This document shows positions 13,601-26,075 of a stretch of 64,000 nt of DNA, in pieces (within the stretch, counting starts at the first letter, position 1; each line of letters starts with the position of its first letter). Both the position numbers and the translations under genes were made by a program. The stretch is taken from the NCBI GenBank assembly GCA_021396245.1, contig WNYE01000023.1:310001-374000 (forward strand), given 5' to 3'. The notes beneath the pieces were generated by a model. The model did no database searches. It saw nothing but the letters and a program-made list of their open reading frames with translations, and had not been told where the DNA came from. This stretch comes from Sporothrix humicola. Its lineage: Eukaryota; Ascomycota; Sordariomycetes; Ophiostomatales; Ophiostomataceae.

Positions 13601-13774
13601 GAAAAGTCATTTGAGCCTGCAGATCTGACGTGTGGAAAGTGCACGCTTTCTACGGCTTCCGAGATGAGGAGGAAGGGCAGAAGTACGAAGTACGGAAAAT
13701 ACGGGCAGAAAGAAAGAAGAGTTATGAATAAAAATTATGGACGTGCTGACAGGAAAGGAAATGGCACAAAAAGG

Positions 13775-13797
13775 CACGGAGTATATCGTACTCCGTG
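13775..13797. repeat. Perfect 9-bp inverted repeat built on the CGGAGTA motif
   Basis: CACGGAGTA and TACTCCGTG are exact reverse complements separated by five bases. The core is the same motif that recurs elsewhere in the window (see the TACGGAGTA finding). It could form a small hairpin or be a symmetric binding site. Confidence 0.8.
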
Positions 13798-16404
13798 GGC
13801 GAAAAAAGAAGCAAGATCCTACTAGCTTCAGGGTCCAGATGGGATGAGGGACACATTGCGCCTCGATTCCGAACGCCTCTCGATCTCCCAACATCCTAAT
13901 CTGCCCGTCTTGGTCCCCGGCGAACAAAAGAAGAAACGGGGAGGGAGAGAGGTAAGGTGGCAGGCGGGCAGCGGATGAGGTCACGGCCGGTACCAACCAC
14001 GTCCGCACCGCAAAGGATGATGGGTCAAACTGTCAGCCAAAGAGGCAAATCCTTTGAGGCACATGGCCAAGCTTCCTCATACTAATCCCATCAAAACGCT
14101 TCATGGAAGTGGACGGGCTTTGAATCCTCTCGTCAACGAGATGAGGCTGTAGGCCCAATGCGACGCCGTATTGTCCGTATCGTGCGTGGGTAAGGTACGA
14201 TGCACTCATCCAACAAAATGTGTGCGGAATATCAACAAATTCGAGGTCGAGGCCACAAGCGAGGCCAAAATGACCCAAGACGTATTTTAGTTGGCTTGAT
14301 GTGGCCCACGGCCAGGTTTGTCCTTGCTCGCTCTGCCTTGTGGAGGGCCGCCTCAGCCCTTTATCCCCTGTGCCTTCCCATGAAGCCATTCCCACGCATT
14401 TCCCTAGCGTCCTTCCAGCGTCGTATTGGGATGCTCGCTGTTCAATTTTGTTCTATTTTTCTCGTGTCGAGAGTTGCATCCCAGCAACATGTCAAATCCA
14501 ATCCCTGTCTGTGATGAGGCGGGAGCTTTGGCGCGGAATGAGCACAGAAAGTGCACCATACTCAGTCTGGATGTCGTCGAGTTTCTTCGAGTTGCACTGA
14601 TTCCTTCTCTGGCACCAAAACCTCTACCCAAGTGCTGGCTGCAAAAGCCGTGCAGAGACTGAACCGGGCACTGAAAATAGCTGGTACTGCTAGCATTTGG
14701 CTACCAAAATGCCCCCTGCGCTGCGTAGGATTCATACTGAGCACAGCAAATTGGCCAAAGGGAGCTTCCAATTTCGTATTCCTTCGGGATGCACGACCAG
14801 AACTTTTTCTCGATGCCTTTTGGCCTATTTTCTCCTTCTTTTTTATCCTGCTTTTGTTTCTCTCGCGATTTATTTACTGCTTTGAAATAAAAGGATGCTC
14901 ACCGTCCACATGAAGCTTGCGTGGCCCGGCTTGCATATATTCTAGGGGCTCGCATCCGTTGAAAGTATTTGGGGGAAAAAGAAGGGGAAAAAACCATTTG
15001 TGAGGAATTGCGAATTCAAATCACGTTTAAAAAAAAAAACGTCAAAGTACTCTACACCTGAAAAGGGGCTGCAGCGCCTGCAAGATTTTTTGCATCCCAT
15101 TTGTTGACTTGAGCGAAGCATGCAAATGCTAGATTCAGTCTGCAGCTAATTCTGTGGCTGCAATCCACTCATAGAGCGTGCATAAGCTTTGAGCGTCAAG
15201 CTTCGATGGCCAGTGGAAAAGACCGAACCTGAGCGATCCTGATTCAAAAAAATCAAACAAAATCGAAAATATATGTGCAACCACCAAGGACCAAGGGGGA
15301 GCTACCTTTGGTTGCCAACCAATTGGACCCAATTGACTGTTTCACTCCAGTTATCAACCAAGCTCATAGTTTATGTAAGACTCATGCTCTAATTCAGAAC
15401 TACTTACTTATATATGAGTTGGCCATGGTTACATTTCCGCTCTTGAAATATACATAAAGCCAAGAAGAAACCGATCAGAGATGGCACTGCAGATGAAAAT
15501 AGACACATCTAGATTGCGAGAAACACAGCAACCAGGGTGGCGTTGATGTACGTGGTTGTTTAGTGTCTCCTGTCTAGATCGTCAGCCTTCTTTCCTGTGT
15601 ACCGTCATTCTATCTCTGTATCTCACGATGCACTTACACAACGTCCTTCCTACAGATGTACACGCACACCTAAAGCCGACGAAAGGCCGTGACCAGTGTC
15701 CGTTTTGTGCCCTGGCAACACGACATGTTGTCGTCAGCATCCACGACATATGGCGGGCATCTGTTTTTTTACAAGACACAGAAAGGACAAAAAAAACTGT
15801 CACCCACGAGGAATATTTGCTGCTTTACGCCAAAGCTTGCACCAAAGCACAATTCTCTTCTCGGTCCTTTTTGGCCGTTTTTGGCCATTTTCGTCGTTTT
15901 TCTGGCTATTCTCATACAAGACGTTGCGTATCGTCGACTTTTGCCGGTTGAAACACGGTCCCCGGTGTCCTTCTCGGCAGGGGTTGCACTGGCCCGCATG
16001 CGCCCGATTCGCTCTGCACACGCTGCAAATCGCAGAACCATCTCTCGAATTTTGCCAAAAGGGGACATCTGTGACATCTCTTGCCTTTATGTTATGCGTT
16101 TCTTGTTTCGGCCTCGATTCTGGGGCGGCACATGTTTTTGTGCTCTTCTTTGCATCATTTTCTTCAGTGTCTCTCTATTTGCCTGCTTCTCGAACCACAC
16201 CCTCCTGCCTTGGCCCCTTCTTTCTTCTTCTCCTTCTCTTCCCCCACCACCGGATGGGTCAAGACCCGTCACTCCTTGTGCTGTTCCTCTGCCGATTTTT
16301 GTTGTGATGTTCGATTTGCGGATTAAAACGATCTTGTCTCCACGATTGCCTCCCTGTAATTTTTATGTTTATTTTTGTTTGCCGTCTGTTCTCGCCGTGT
16401 TTGA

Positions 16405-16432
16405 TTTTTTTTTTTTTTTAAAAAAAAAAAAA
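16405..16432. repeat. T15-A13 homopolymer palindrome
   Basis: Fifteen T are followed directly by thirteen A, a self-complementary tract in gene-free DNA. It may be a rigid, nucleosome-excluding element; no gene edge is adjacent. Confidence 0.85.
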
Positions 16433-17899
16433 TTGTGTATCGCCCGTACAAGGGCGGTGAAAATCATCGGTCAAAGCTCGTTTTACGCAGCTGGAAAATT
16501 CTACAAAGTGGATAAAAAGGAGAGAATATGTTATCAAAAACAAGTTTTTGATCGTTTGGCTTCGTCTGAACTTGCACCGGTTGTTTTGTCGTGATTTGTG
16601 TTTGTGCATGTCCATTTTGCCCGTTTTCACGAATCCTTGTTATCGCCATAGTTTGACACCGGGGCAGCCCGAACCCAGATGTAGTCCAGTGTGGCAAGAG
16701 TTGCACATCGCCGTTCATGTGCGACTCACCCAGCTCATTGTCAGACCAGCTCGTCATAATTGAGGTAGCTGCCAGATAAGCAGAATGATAAAATGTGTAT
16801 ATCATATTGGCGATGTGTGAAAGCAGCGGTCTGCATGTCCCTTGACAGTTGTTCTTCATGAGCGTAACGGATGGTGGATCATGAAATGGAGATCATCTCA
16901 TAACCTGATATGGCTCATTACCCTTCGTCCTCAAACCCGGGAGAATGAGATGCACAGTCAAACTGGAGGCGGCTAGGACTTCACAAACTAAAGAAACCAA
17001 GATGAACTCAAAAAGTATAGCTCATGCCTAGATGGTCTAGATGCGTCAATTCGTGGTGGCATTTCCTGGCCCATCGGAGAAGTGCATTAACACATGGGCC
17101 TACCATAAATGCCAACACACACTCCATGATGTCGTATTAGATGTAGGACGGGTGTGTTACGAAAGATAGTGCAGGCCATCTCTGGTCCTACTTCCTACTC
17201 AATGTCATGGCCTCTATTCGAGACATGGTCATTCTCAATGAAAATATTATAACCCTCACAGCTATCACAGCTATTAATCTATGGTACTTCCTTTATCATC
17301 GTTCCAACTTCACCGGCTTACAAGGACGTCGTATATGCAAAGTCTAAAATTTTTCTCAAGTAATACTCCGCGCCTATTAATGATGACCTATATCGTTTAT
17401 TCCGCATAGCCCGTCGGACGGCTCTATATTGTGCTTATGAGGTCACGATGTGAGGCTCACATCCGCAGCCATTGTGCACATAATGTATTTTTATCGTTTT
17501 GGGGGACGTCGGTCAGTTCGGCTGTTCTTGGTACGAATATCAATACCAAATTCTGGCTTTTGTGAGGAGCTCTATTTTGTATGCCGTGGTCGTGTCTGCA
17601 GTAGATTGTGCTCCCATTCAGCCCTGTCTGTCCCTCTCATTTTAACCTCTTATGATTACTGTCGTACACGGCTGGCCTGGTCACATGAAGCACAAAAGAG
17701 GCTGTGCAGAGCAAAAGCTGGCCGCCAAGATACTTTGACTTGAGTATCTAAATGATACCCCTAATAATTATCTCACAAGTTATGCAGGCTCAATTAATCA
17801 TGGCCTAAGAAGTTGCAGAGTGTTATTTATCTCGATAAGAATTGCTGCCTGTTCTTGCCCTTTTTTTGTTATAATTTTCTGCTTTCATCCTGGTCATTC

Positions 17900-18291
17900 C
17901 TACTCGCCAATGACATATGTACAGCCTTGCGGCCCAACCCAAACCTCGTGCCTCATGCCCGCGGGCACATCCAGCCTCTCACCGACGCCATATGTAGTCT
18001 TTGTTGCGGCATCGGCGGCGTCTGGATAGGCAATCGTCAGCTGGCCTCGCACAATAAGGTGAGTGGTGAGTCCGGCGTGGTTGTGCGGCGGATAGTATGC
18101 GTCCCTGGATTGCCGGGTCACTCCAAGTCAGTCTTTGAGACAAGCGAGACAGGCTGGCAAACAGATAAACAGACAAGGCTGAATGCCAAATATTTGGGGC
18201 AAGCAACTTACGGGCCATCCGTCCATGTAAAAACATGGCCAAAACCCCACGAGCGAACCTCAGCCTCGCTCTCTTTGGACGACTTTTGCAT
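17900..18291 (-). CDS. Small single-domain cupin protein
   Basis: Two exons, 18291-18212 and 18104-17900, join in phase 2 across a 107-base intron (GTAAGT donor, CCAG acceptor), encoding 94 residues. Cupin motif 1 appears as PPHNHAGLTTHLIVRG (His34, His36, His42) and motif 2 as GERLDVPAGMRHEVWVG (His79), giving a His-rich metal site in a single double-stranded beta-helix. A conserved-looking end follows, GCTYVIGE. Such small cupins are usually cytosolic and bind a metal; their reactions range from dioxygenase to isomerase, and none can be chosen here. The usual Glu ligand of motif 1 is replaced by His42. The start at 18291 is the only in-frame ATG after an upstream in-frame stop. The frame is invisible to single-ORF calling because both exons are short. 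It has no close neighbours. Confidence 0.82.
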
Positions 18292-20148
18292 GGCAGAAAA
18301 TGTATGTGTGGCGAATAAAAGGCTGTTGTTTTGGATTGTGGGTGCCCGAGGCTGTGAGGTGCCTTGCGCAGGTTGTAATGGTTGTGTCAAGGCATCAAGA
18401 CATGGCTCGCATGACTTGTCGTTCGGTCAATTACTAAGGAACTGGTGAGAAAGCCACACTAGCGGCGGATGTTAGCCAGGCCAGAACGACAACGGCAAGA
18501 TACTAGGACTGTTGCTAGGACTTGGCCAACAACGGGCCTGCCCGAAGCCAGGCTGTTTTAGTGAGTAAAAGCTTAACAATTGCTGGGCTTTGGGGGCTAG
18601 AAGGCTGCCAATGTGAATCTCAGGGCAAACGCGCTACGTCATTGGCTCCTTCGTATCCTGCCAATCGATCGCACCTGCCAAACCAAACCAAACAGACGAG
18701 CCTGACAGGTTCACAGCCACGCTCCTCGATGCCAATTGCGCATTTTCATCAATGGACTCGGCACTTTGATAATGTTTGATTTCTCACAATATTGATTTCT
18801 CCCCTTTCTGCCTTTGTCTATGTCTCTGTGTCCTGTTCTCATTTGTCGTCTGTTGTTTGTGTTACATTTTGTGTTCGTCTGACAAATGGCCGTTTGCTCC
18901 CGCTCTTTCCTTTCTTTTGCGGCGGAGATTCCAGCTGGGGAGGCGCAGCCTTCTGGGCATGCCGGTAGTGCCTTCCATATTCGGAGAGGACCTGCGGTCT
19001 TCTGGGGCAATAGCGACCGCAAATGCTTGCCAGTTTGTCTCTCGTCTGTTCCAGCTCCTCGCAGGACACGTGCGGGCGGGTGGCTCGCACTTTCCTCCCA
19101 AAGCTAGTGCCAGTTGGGACGACAATACCTGGGGCTTTCTGGAGGCTCTGAGGCTCTTTCCACCTCAGTAAGTAAGATGCTGCTGATGTTCTGATCTTTG
19201 GTGATTCTGACCAATTGTCTCCACCTGGGCTGCTGCAACCACTCTCCTCGCGCAGCTCGCCCGACTCCCCGCCACAGCCCATTCGCCCTACGCGACCGAA
19301 TCCAGGGCTGCAGGCCCAGGCCTAGATCTGTTTGGCCCGCTGTGAGTTGGCTCGTGCAGGCAAGGCGTCGAGGCTGTGAGCAAAACGATGCAGACGAAAA
19401 AGAGAGACCCGTCTCAGCGTCTGTACTCTTTTTGAAATGAAGGAAGGAGCGAGGGAAGAAAATAGAGGAATGGGAGACGAATAATTGTATCTCACTGGTA
19501 AAACAAGAGAAGGTGCTATCGGACACCTGCGATAACTGGGACTGGGAAGGAAGTTGCTGCCCGCATTCTTCTTTCGCACCTTCTGGACTTACCTTTCTGA
19601 AGATCGTCCCTTCTTCTCCAAGTTTCCTTCATTCCTTCTCCACTTTCTTTGGCCTGCCATCGATCCTACTCTTCACCTCGCAACGTTTTCTCCCTCTTCC
19701 TCTCTTTTCTTTCTTTCACTTTGTCAATAAACACCTCTTTGCACCATTGTTTACCAACTGCAAACGCTCCTTTCATCTCTCCCGAACGGCATAAACGACG
19801 TCCTTTCAACCCTGACGATCTTCGCGTCTTTCGTCACGCCAAATCCCACGGCACTATTCGCGATTAGTGAACGCGCCCCAAATCGATAACGATTCGACAA
19901 AAACACAAGCACAACACAAACATCGCAGGCGACGCGGCTGTGAAACCCACGCCGATTAGCTGTCGTCCGATCCCACCCCGTGGTATTTCATTTCGGCCGT
20001 AGCGGCCCGGCTCTAGGTTGACGGCGCTCCCGCTCCCGCGCCGGCCCTAGGGGCTCCGGCTCACACTGGCCCCAATGTGCCTCTCTGTTCGTGTCTAGCT
20101 ACGTATTGATTGGAACAAAGGCGACCTTTTGCCAACACCCAAGCTAAC
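18292..20148. promoter_or_regulatory. Divergent promoter region between the cupin and PLC genes
   Basis: About 1.86 kb separates the divergent start codons. The half next to PLC (19,560-19,760) is rich in CT tracts, like the other leaders in this window. An inverted CCAAT box (ATTGG) is visible near 18,641. No coding sequence can be supported; the frames present are CT-tract translations. Confidence 0.4.
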
Positions 20149-23138
20149 ATGTCCGTTTCTCAACAGCTCCGACGGCATAGCCGTCGCTCGGCTGCCAAAT
20201 CTCCCGCTACCGACAACCGGGCCGGCGGTCGCAACGTCTTGCGTCTGCTCGTGGACACGACCACCCTCATATCGCCCACTCACAATGGCCACCACCGACA
20301 GCGGCCCGTTGTGACGACCAAGGACCTGGCAGACGCAACAGAGGCATATCCCAACAGCCCCGTCATCTCTCTCGGCGACACAACCCTAGCACGGCTCGAG
20401 CACATCTTCCGTGAGCTCTGCGGCCGCTCGCCGACCTTTTACAAGGCTCTTCCAGCTGCCTTGACGTCTCCATCGATCTCGCGACGGCACCTGACCCGAT
20501 TCTTTGAAGATATCCAAGGAGAAAAGTTGGCCGTTCCACTGGAGAAGGAGAGGTACAAGTTTGAAGAGTTCCTCGAAGTCTGGTGCTATCAGTACAATTG
20601 GAACGCTGCACGGCCGCCTCCTGTGGCCGATGTGCTGGATCTCTCGTTTCCTATTTCGCACTACTTTATCAGCAGTAGTCACAACACATATCTGAGTGGC
20701 AACCAGCTCTCATCGGAAGCGTCTGTCGGAGAGTACCAGAAGGTAAGCAAACACGGCGCGTTCGTCGTTCGTATTGTCATCTTCCATCCCACTGCAGAGC
20801 TCTGTCGCTAACAAAGTGTGCAGGTCCTTGAAAACAACTGCCGTTGCATCGAAATCGACGTTTGGAACCCACCAACAAAGGCCAGTCGACAGCCCAAGAC
20901 TGCCAGCAAGCCATCCTACCATCGCCGGCATCTCTCATCGAGTTCTGTAGCCACTTCCATTCACGAGAGCTTTGAGGCCATCTCGAATCTACTTGCGTCA
21001 AAGATCTCCCGCAGCCGTGCATCGAGCTTCAGTCAATTGAGTGTCCATCCCCCTGCAAATGACGAAAATGAAGCCAACGGTGATACAGAGCCGCCGTGCC
21101 CCAAGACCCTTGAGAATGCTGCGCTGGCGGGGCTCAAGGAGCAGAACAGCACGCTTATCGGAGACGAGGCGATCGACGACGAAGAAGGCATCGAGACACG
21201 CGATGCCTCGTCGGCGGGAGACGACTCAGAAACACCACAGACGTCCCAAGACCCGTCCGAGCCAACCATCGCTACAATCTCCGTCACAGCACCTGACACC
21301 GAGATCGCAATGCCAGCTGTGGTGCCCGACAACGTTGAGATAAGCGGCGACGATGAGCCTGTTGTGATGCATGCGCACAGCATTCTCTACAGCGACTGGA
21401 CGCTGGGCACGCACGTTCCCTTCCGTGACGTATGCAGGGCAGTCCGACACACAGCCTTCCGGACCAACCCACTGCCAATCATTGTCAGCCTTGAGGTGCA
21501 CACAAACGCGGTGCAGCAGAGAAAGATGGTCAAGATCATGAAGGAAGAATGGGGCGATCTACTTCTTGACCAGGCTCTGGACGGCACCGACCCCCGTCTC
21601 CGGCTTCCGACTCTCGGCGAGCTGCAGAACAAGATCCTCGTCAAGGTCAAGAAACCCCACACGCCACAATGGGCATCTGCTGCTGGGTCCCAAAGCACGA
21701 CTGCTTCACAGGGACTGGGCCTCGGAGCGTCATTGTCAGTCATGTCTACGACCGACAATGTTGGTGGTACATCTGGTTCTGAAGACGACGTGACGGGCAA
21801 TAATGTCAGCGCCGCCGTCACTAAGAACTCGCGCATCACCGAAGAGCTTGGAAGCCTGGCTATTTACACCGAGAGTCGCCGCTACAAGTCATTCGCCGAA
21901 AGAGACGCGAAACTGCCTTCGCACATTTTCAGTCTTAGTGAAACAGCCATCCAGGCACTCCATCTTAAGAACCATGAGGACCTCTTCAACCACAACAAGA
22001 AGTATATGATGCGCGCTTATCCAAACGCAACGAAGCACGTCATGAGCAACAACCCTGACCCGGCTCGCTGCTGGCGTCGCGGTGTGCAGATGGTGGCCCT
22101 CAACTGGCAGACGCTGGACAAGGCCATGATGCTGAACCATGGCATGTTTGAAGGCTCTAACGGCTGGGTCCTCAAGCCGCCTGGCTATCGCGGTGCAGTG
22201 GGGAACACAGCAACAGCTGCCAACAGTGTCGTCGGGGACAGTGCTGTAGCAACACCTGTTGCGCCGGCCGTGAAGACGGCGAAAACACCGGCTTCCAGTC
22301 CGAACCCCAATGCCAGCTCGAGCTCCAAGCCCTGTCCAGTGGGTGCGGCGGAACCCGCCAAAACTCTCGATCTTTACATCACTGTTTATGCTGGCCAGCA
22401 TTTGCCACTGCCACCAGCGTTCCAGAAGAGGCAGAAGAAGAAACTGGGTGGTGTCGTCAGCAAAACGGCTTCCACGGCTGGCATTGTCACGGGCCGTGGG
22501 CACGCTCATTTTCTTCCGGTGGTCAAGTGCGAGTTGAACGTGGAGCACCACGAGGAGCGTTGTCCGGAGGCAGTTGGTGCCCCCGCATCCCACACCTTGT
22601 CCCACACTTCGTCACAACCCAAGCCCCTGAGACGCACATCGACTATCGCTACCGCTGTGAGCGCATCGCAGGCGACTACGACGGCCACGGCCTCGCCGGC
22701 AACGGCTACAGCGCTTAAGCTTGCTTCCTCGCCGGTCCAGCTGCCTGAGGCAGCGCTCAAGCAAAAGACGACGGCAAGCGAGAGCGATCATCCAGACTGG
22801 GGCGTCCAAGGCGAGACTCTTCGCTTTATGAACGTCACCGGCATTGTTGAGTCACTAAGCTTTGTTTCGTATGTACATTCCCTCCCTACCGATCCCGACC
22901 ATGTATGATGGACGTATGCTAACCGGTTCTTAGATTCTCTGTCGAAGACGAAGGATCCAAGAACACCCAGGAACGTGCTAAGCTCGCGGCTCTCGGACGA
23001 AACGGCACGACAGCCGGTTGGGCATGCATCCGCCTCGACCGGCTGCGTACGGGCTACCGGTTTGTCACCCTAATGGACGCCCGCGGCAACCCGACGGAGG
23101 GCAAACTCCTAGTTCGCATCGAGAAGCTCGTGCGGTAG
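20149..23138 (+). CDS. Phosphoinositide-specific phospholipase C
   Basis: Exons 20149-20742, 20824-22868 and 22934-23138 (introns of 81 and 65 bases, both with GCTAAC branch sites) encode 947 residues. The enzyme hydrolyses PIP2 to IP3 and diacylglycerol at membranes, using calcium. The X box holds FPISHYFISSSHNTYLSG, with catalytic His178 and calcium ligand Asn179, then CIEIDVW with ligands Glu208 and Asp210. The second catalytic histidine lies in VVMHAHS (His381 or His383), and Glu422 in IVSLEVH is the fourth ligand. The Y box spans about 538-655. A C2 domain spans about 712-947, itself broken by a Ser/Thr/Ala-rich insert near 775-850, and ends in LLVRIEKLVR. About 168 residues of acidic, Ser-rich sequence separate Trp212 from His381, where animal and yeast enzymes have around a dozen. 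The N-terminal 60-160 resembles the helical EF-hand-like region. The first ATG with upstream leader was chosen. Confidence 0.93.
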
Positions 23139-25931
23139 GCCTTGTCGACACGCCCCATTCTACCATTTGCATATTTCACACCTTTTTTTGGTCAAGATCT
23201 CTCTTTTTAGTTTCCTTTGTTTTGATTTTATTTTGTCATTGTTGGATACCTACCTTGTTTCTTGGAAAGAAAAGCTAGAATCGGGCGTTTTTGGAACATG
23301 TCGACTGTTCAAAATGTGTTTCTTTATTTGATTTCATTTCTTTGGGTTATTTTCATATTGTTTATTTTCTGAAGGACACTGCAAGGACAGGATCGCGAGC
23401 TTGATACCACCCAACCCTTTTTTTTTTCTTTTGAATATTTTTCTTATTTTTTATATTATGTATCTTACCCAAGTGGTCATCCGAGTGGGCAATACACGAA
23501 GGCCCAAGGATTCGTCACAAGCTCATGGGATACCTACAATACCACATTCGATTTCAAAAAAGGTTTTCCGGTTTTCCGATTTTCCTACATATCTATTTTC
23601 TGCATGGGCACCGTCGACCTCGGGGCATGTTTGATTGATTAAGTGCAGATTGCATGCTGCAACTGAGATCATTTTTGATATTTGATCTGTCATAAAGCAC
23701 ATAAAGTTGCGACACTTTCTTCCTCGGCTTATTCTGACACTTGTTAACTTGTTCCTTTCCCTTTTATTTCTGCTCCGCGGAAGGGTTCCAACTGGGAGAT
23801 CCCGAGTAGCAATGGGTCCGGCCGTAAGATGGTAGCATCACGAGACAGATTGCAGACTTGATCTCCCGGGATTCCGCGAGACGAACAACATCTCCGGACA
23901 ATTTGCTGTCACGAGGCACATGTATGACAGAATGTCTTAAAATTCCCCTGACACATCCGTCCTAACATATATCCAGGTAATACGGCAGAATTCTGCAAGA
24001 CTCTTTTCCCCGAATGCTCCGAGAGGTCTAGATCAACGGCATTGCAGAGCGCGACAAGCCACTTTCTGTGGCCATCTCGTCTCACGATACTATTTTGAAC
24101 GAACATTGCGGCCAAACAGCGGAAAGGACAGCCTTCTAAAACCCCTTCACAAACGCTTCACCTTACTCGGCCTCAGCAATAGACAATTATGTTGAGCGCA
24201 TACAGCGGTTACCAAAGAAACAAATAGTGGCTTTATTGTTGCATCGGGCGCCATCAGTGAGCCTTGGCTTTTCCCTTGCTCTTCAAGCCATCGGCACTTG
24301 ATATCGTGGGCTTCTTGGTCAAGCATCCTGACCAGTCCGTAGGAACACCAGTTCCCTGTATCAACCATATCCAGCACACTTATTCCACCTGACCCCCTTT
24401 TACTTTCCCCCTTTCCAGTTTTGGGCCTTTGCAGCCACTTTTTCCACCTGGCATGGAAAGGATATGAGTGCCGTCTCAGTACCGTGGCCTTGGGAACGGG
24501 AAACTGGAGCATGCACGCACGCCCAATAAGCAAAGAGAAAAAAAAAGCCTTTTGGTTGGTCTTGGAAGGCCCTCTTCTTCTGACCCCTTCCCCTTGCTTT
24601 TGACCACGAAATGGGAAAGTGGGAGCTGGGTGGGTTGCATTGAAGACACCGCAAGAGAGGAGAAGGGGGGGTTGCATGTTGCAGGGAGCGAGGGGGAGTA
24701 TCTTACCTCTCAGGCGGGTCTTGTGTTGTCGAAATTGTGGTCGGTATGCCATAGGGTGTATCGTGTTCTTTCTTTTCTTTTGGTGGTGTCATTATCGTTG
24801 CTTCTTTTACGGAGTGCAGCGAATCACTTCTGTTTCTTGTTTCTTGTTTCTTTTCCATATCTTTCCCCGTTTCAACTTCATTTGTCTCGAATCCCCGTCT
24901 CCTTTTCTGCGTTGAAAACAACAACAAAAAACAAGGGCATCCATAAAACCGCCGATGGAGAATTCAATGAGGTAAGGATATCTTAGCGATAGATATTTAA
25001 CTTAAAAATATATAATAATAATAAAAGAATACATTGAAAACGCCGTTTACCTTGTGCAAGACACGCATCCGGGTGTAATTGATGGGTCCATATGGAGGTG
25101 CTTGTTTCTGGACATGTTTGTTGACGATCAACCCCGTGTTGTTTTATTTATTTTTACTATTTTGTTTTACTTTTCGATTTCCTCGGCCGTGCATCTGCTC
25201 ACCGCATCGAACGTTTTGCCGTTGTCCTTCTTTTGTTTCTTTTTCGTCACCATTTTCTACTTTCTTTTGCGCTCACCGGTGTCCGAAGGTGTGGGTGGTG
25301 CTGTTGGCATTGATGTTTTTGGCGGTTGTTTTGGGTCTGAAAGACAGTTGGGGGCCAAGGGCCAACCACGGAATACCTCTTTGGGCCGTCAAAGTCGGTG
25401 ATCGTCACTCTTGCCAGTTCCTTGGATTTCGTTTCTTTCATTCTTCAATCCTCCGGCGTTTGAGTGCTGGTCCATGTGACCCCCTGACTTTCTTGTCCTT
25501 CTTTTTCGCCTTACCTTGTTCTTTTTGCCTTCTTTTGTTTCTCTGTTGCCTCTCGTTTGTTTCTTGTTTCTCGCTTCTTCCCATCCCCTCTTCCGTCGTC
25601 CATTCCTCACCCACTGCCCCTCATCCCTTTATTCCGCCCTTCAATTTTGCTTCTTTTGATCTTCTGTTTCACACAGAGACATCCCAAGGCTGACTCTTGG
25701 GTTCGGTGGGCGAGACACTGACGCTCCATAAAATGATGATCTCCTTCTAATTCCTCAACCGTATTATCTCGTGCATCATTGACAGTCCTCGAGAGAGATA
25801 CGTCACACCCATTGGCAAAGCAGCCCTACCATTGTGAAAGAACACAACCACAGCACTGGGTGGCGGGTAACGGACCAACTCTCGGCCGGCAGGCAACCAC
25901 TACCCGCACGGACGTGTTCCAAACCTGAACT

Positions 25932-25968
25932 TGCATGCATACAAGTATGTACGATGTACATGCATGCA
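25932..25968. repeat. Bulged 13-bp hairpin
   Basis: TGCATGC (25932-25938) and ATGTAC (25947-25952) pair exactly with GTACAT and GCATGCA (25956-25968), leaving an 8-base bulge and a 3-base loop. It lies 20 bases before the CAGATATG-type tandem repeats. Confidence 0.65.
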
Positions 25969-25989
25969 GGCTGAAGCGGACCCCATGGG

Positions 25990-26075
25990 CCCAGATATGT
26001 TCCCAGATGTGCGGTCAGATGTGCCCAGATATGCTCAGATATGCTCAGATATGCATGGATGTGTCCAGATTTGTC
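25990..26075 (+). repeat. Degenerate tandem repeat of about 10 bases (CTCAGATATG type)
   Basis: CCCAGATATGTT, CCCAGATGTG, GTCAGATGTG, CCCAGATATG, CTCAGATATG, CTCAGATATG and GTCCAGATTTG follow one another with small changes. Two units (26031-26050) are identical. The array is not coding in any convincing frame. Confidence 0.75.

Larger units (their letters stand above)
10695..17899. other. 7.2-kb gene-free interval
   Basis: The interval lies upstream of the disordered-protein gene and downstream of the cupin gene. The first kilobase (10,700-12,100) is purine-rich on + and probably holds the promoter and 5' UTR of the gene at 10694. About 16,800-17,800 is more AT-rich, with many TA steps, and could be decayed repeat DNA, but I found no transposase, reverse transcriptase or terminal repeats. 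Open frames in both strands have unnatural composition. Confidence 0.5.

Noticed and set aside
16800..17800. Possible RIP-decayed transposon in AT-rich DNA
   Set aside because: Higher TA content is visible, but no terminal repeats, target duplications or transposase/reverse-transcriptase motifs could be found.
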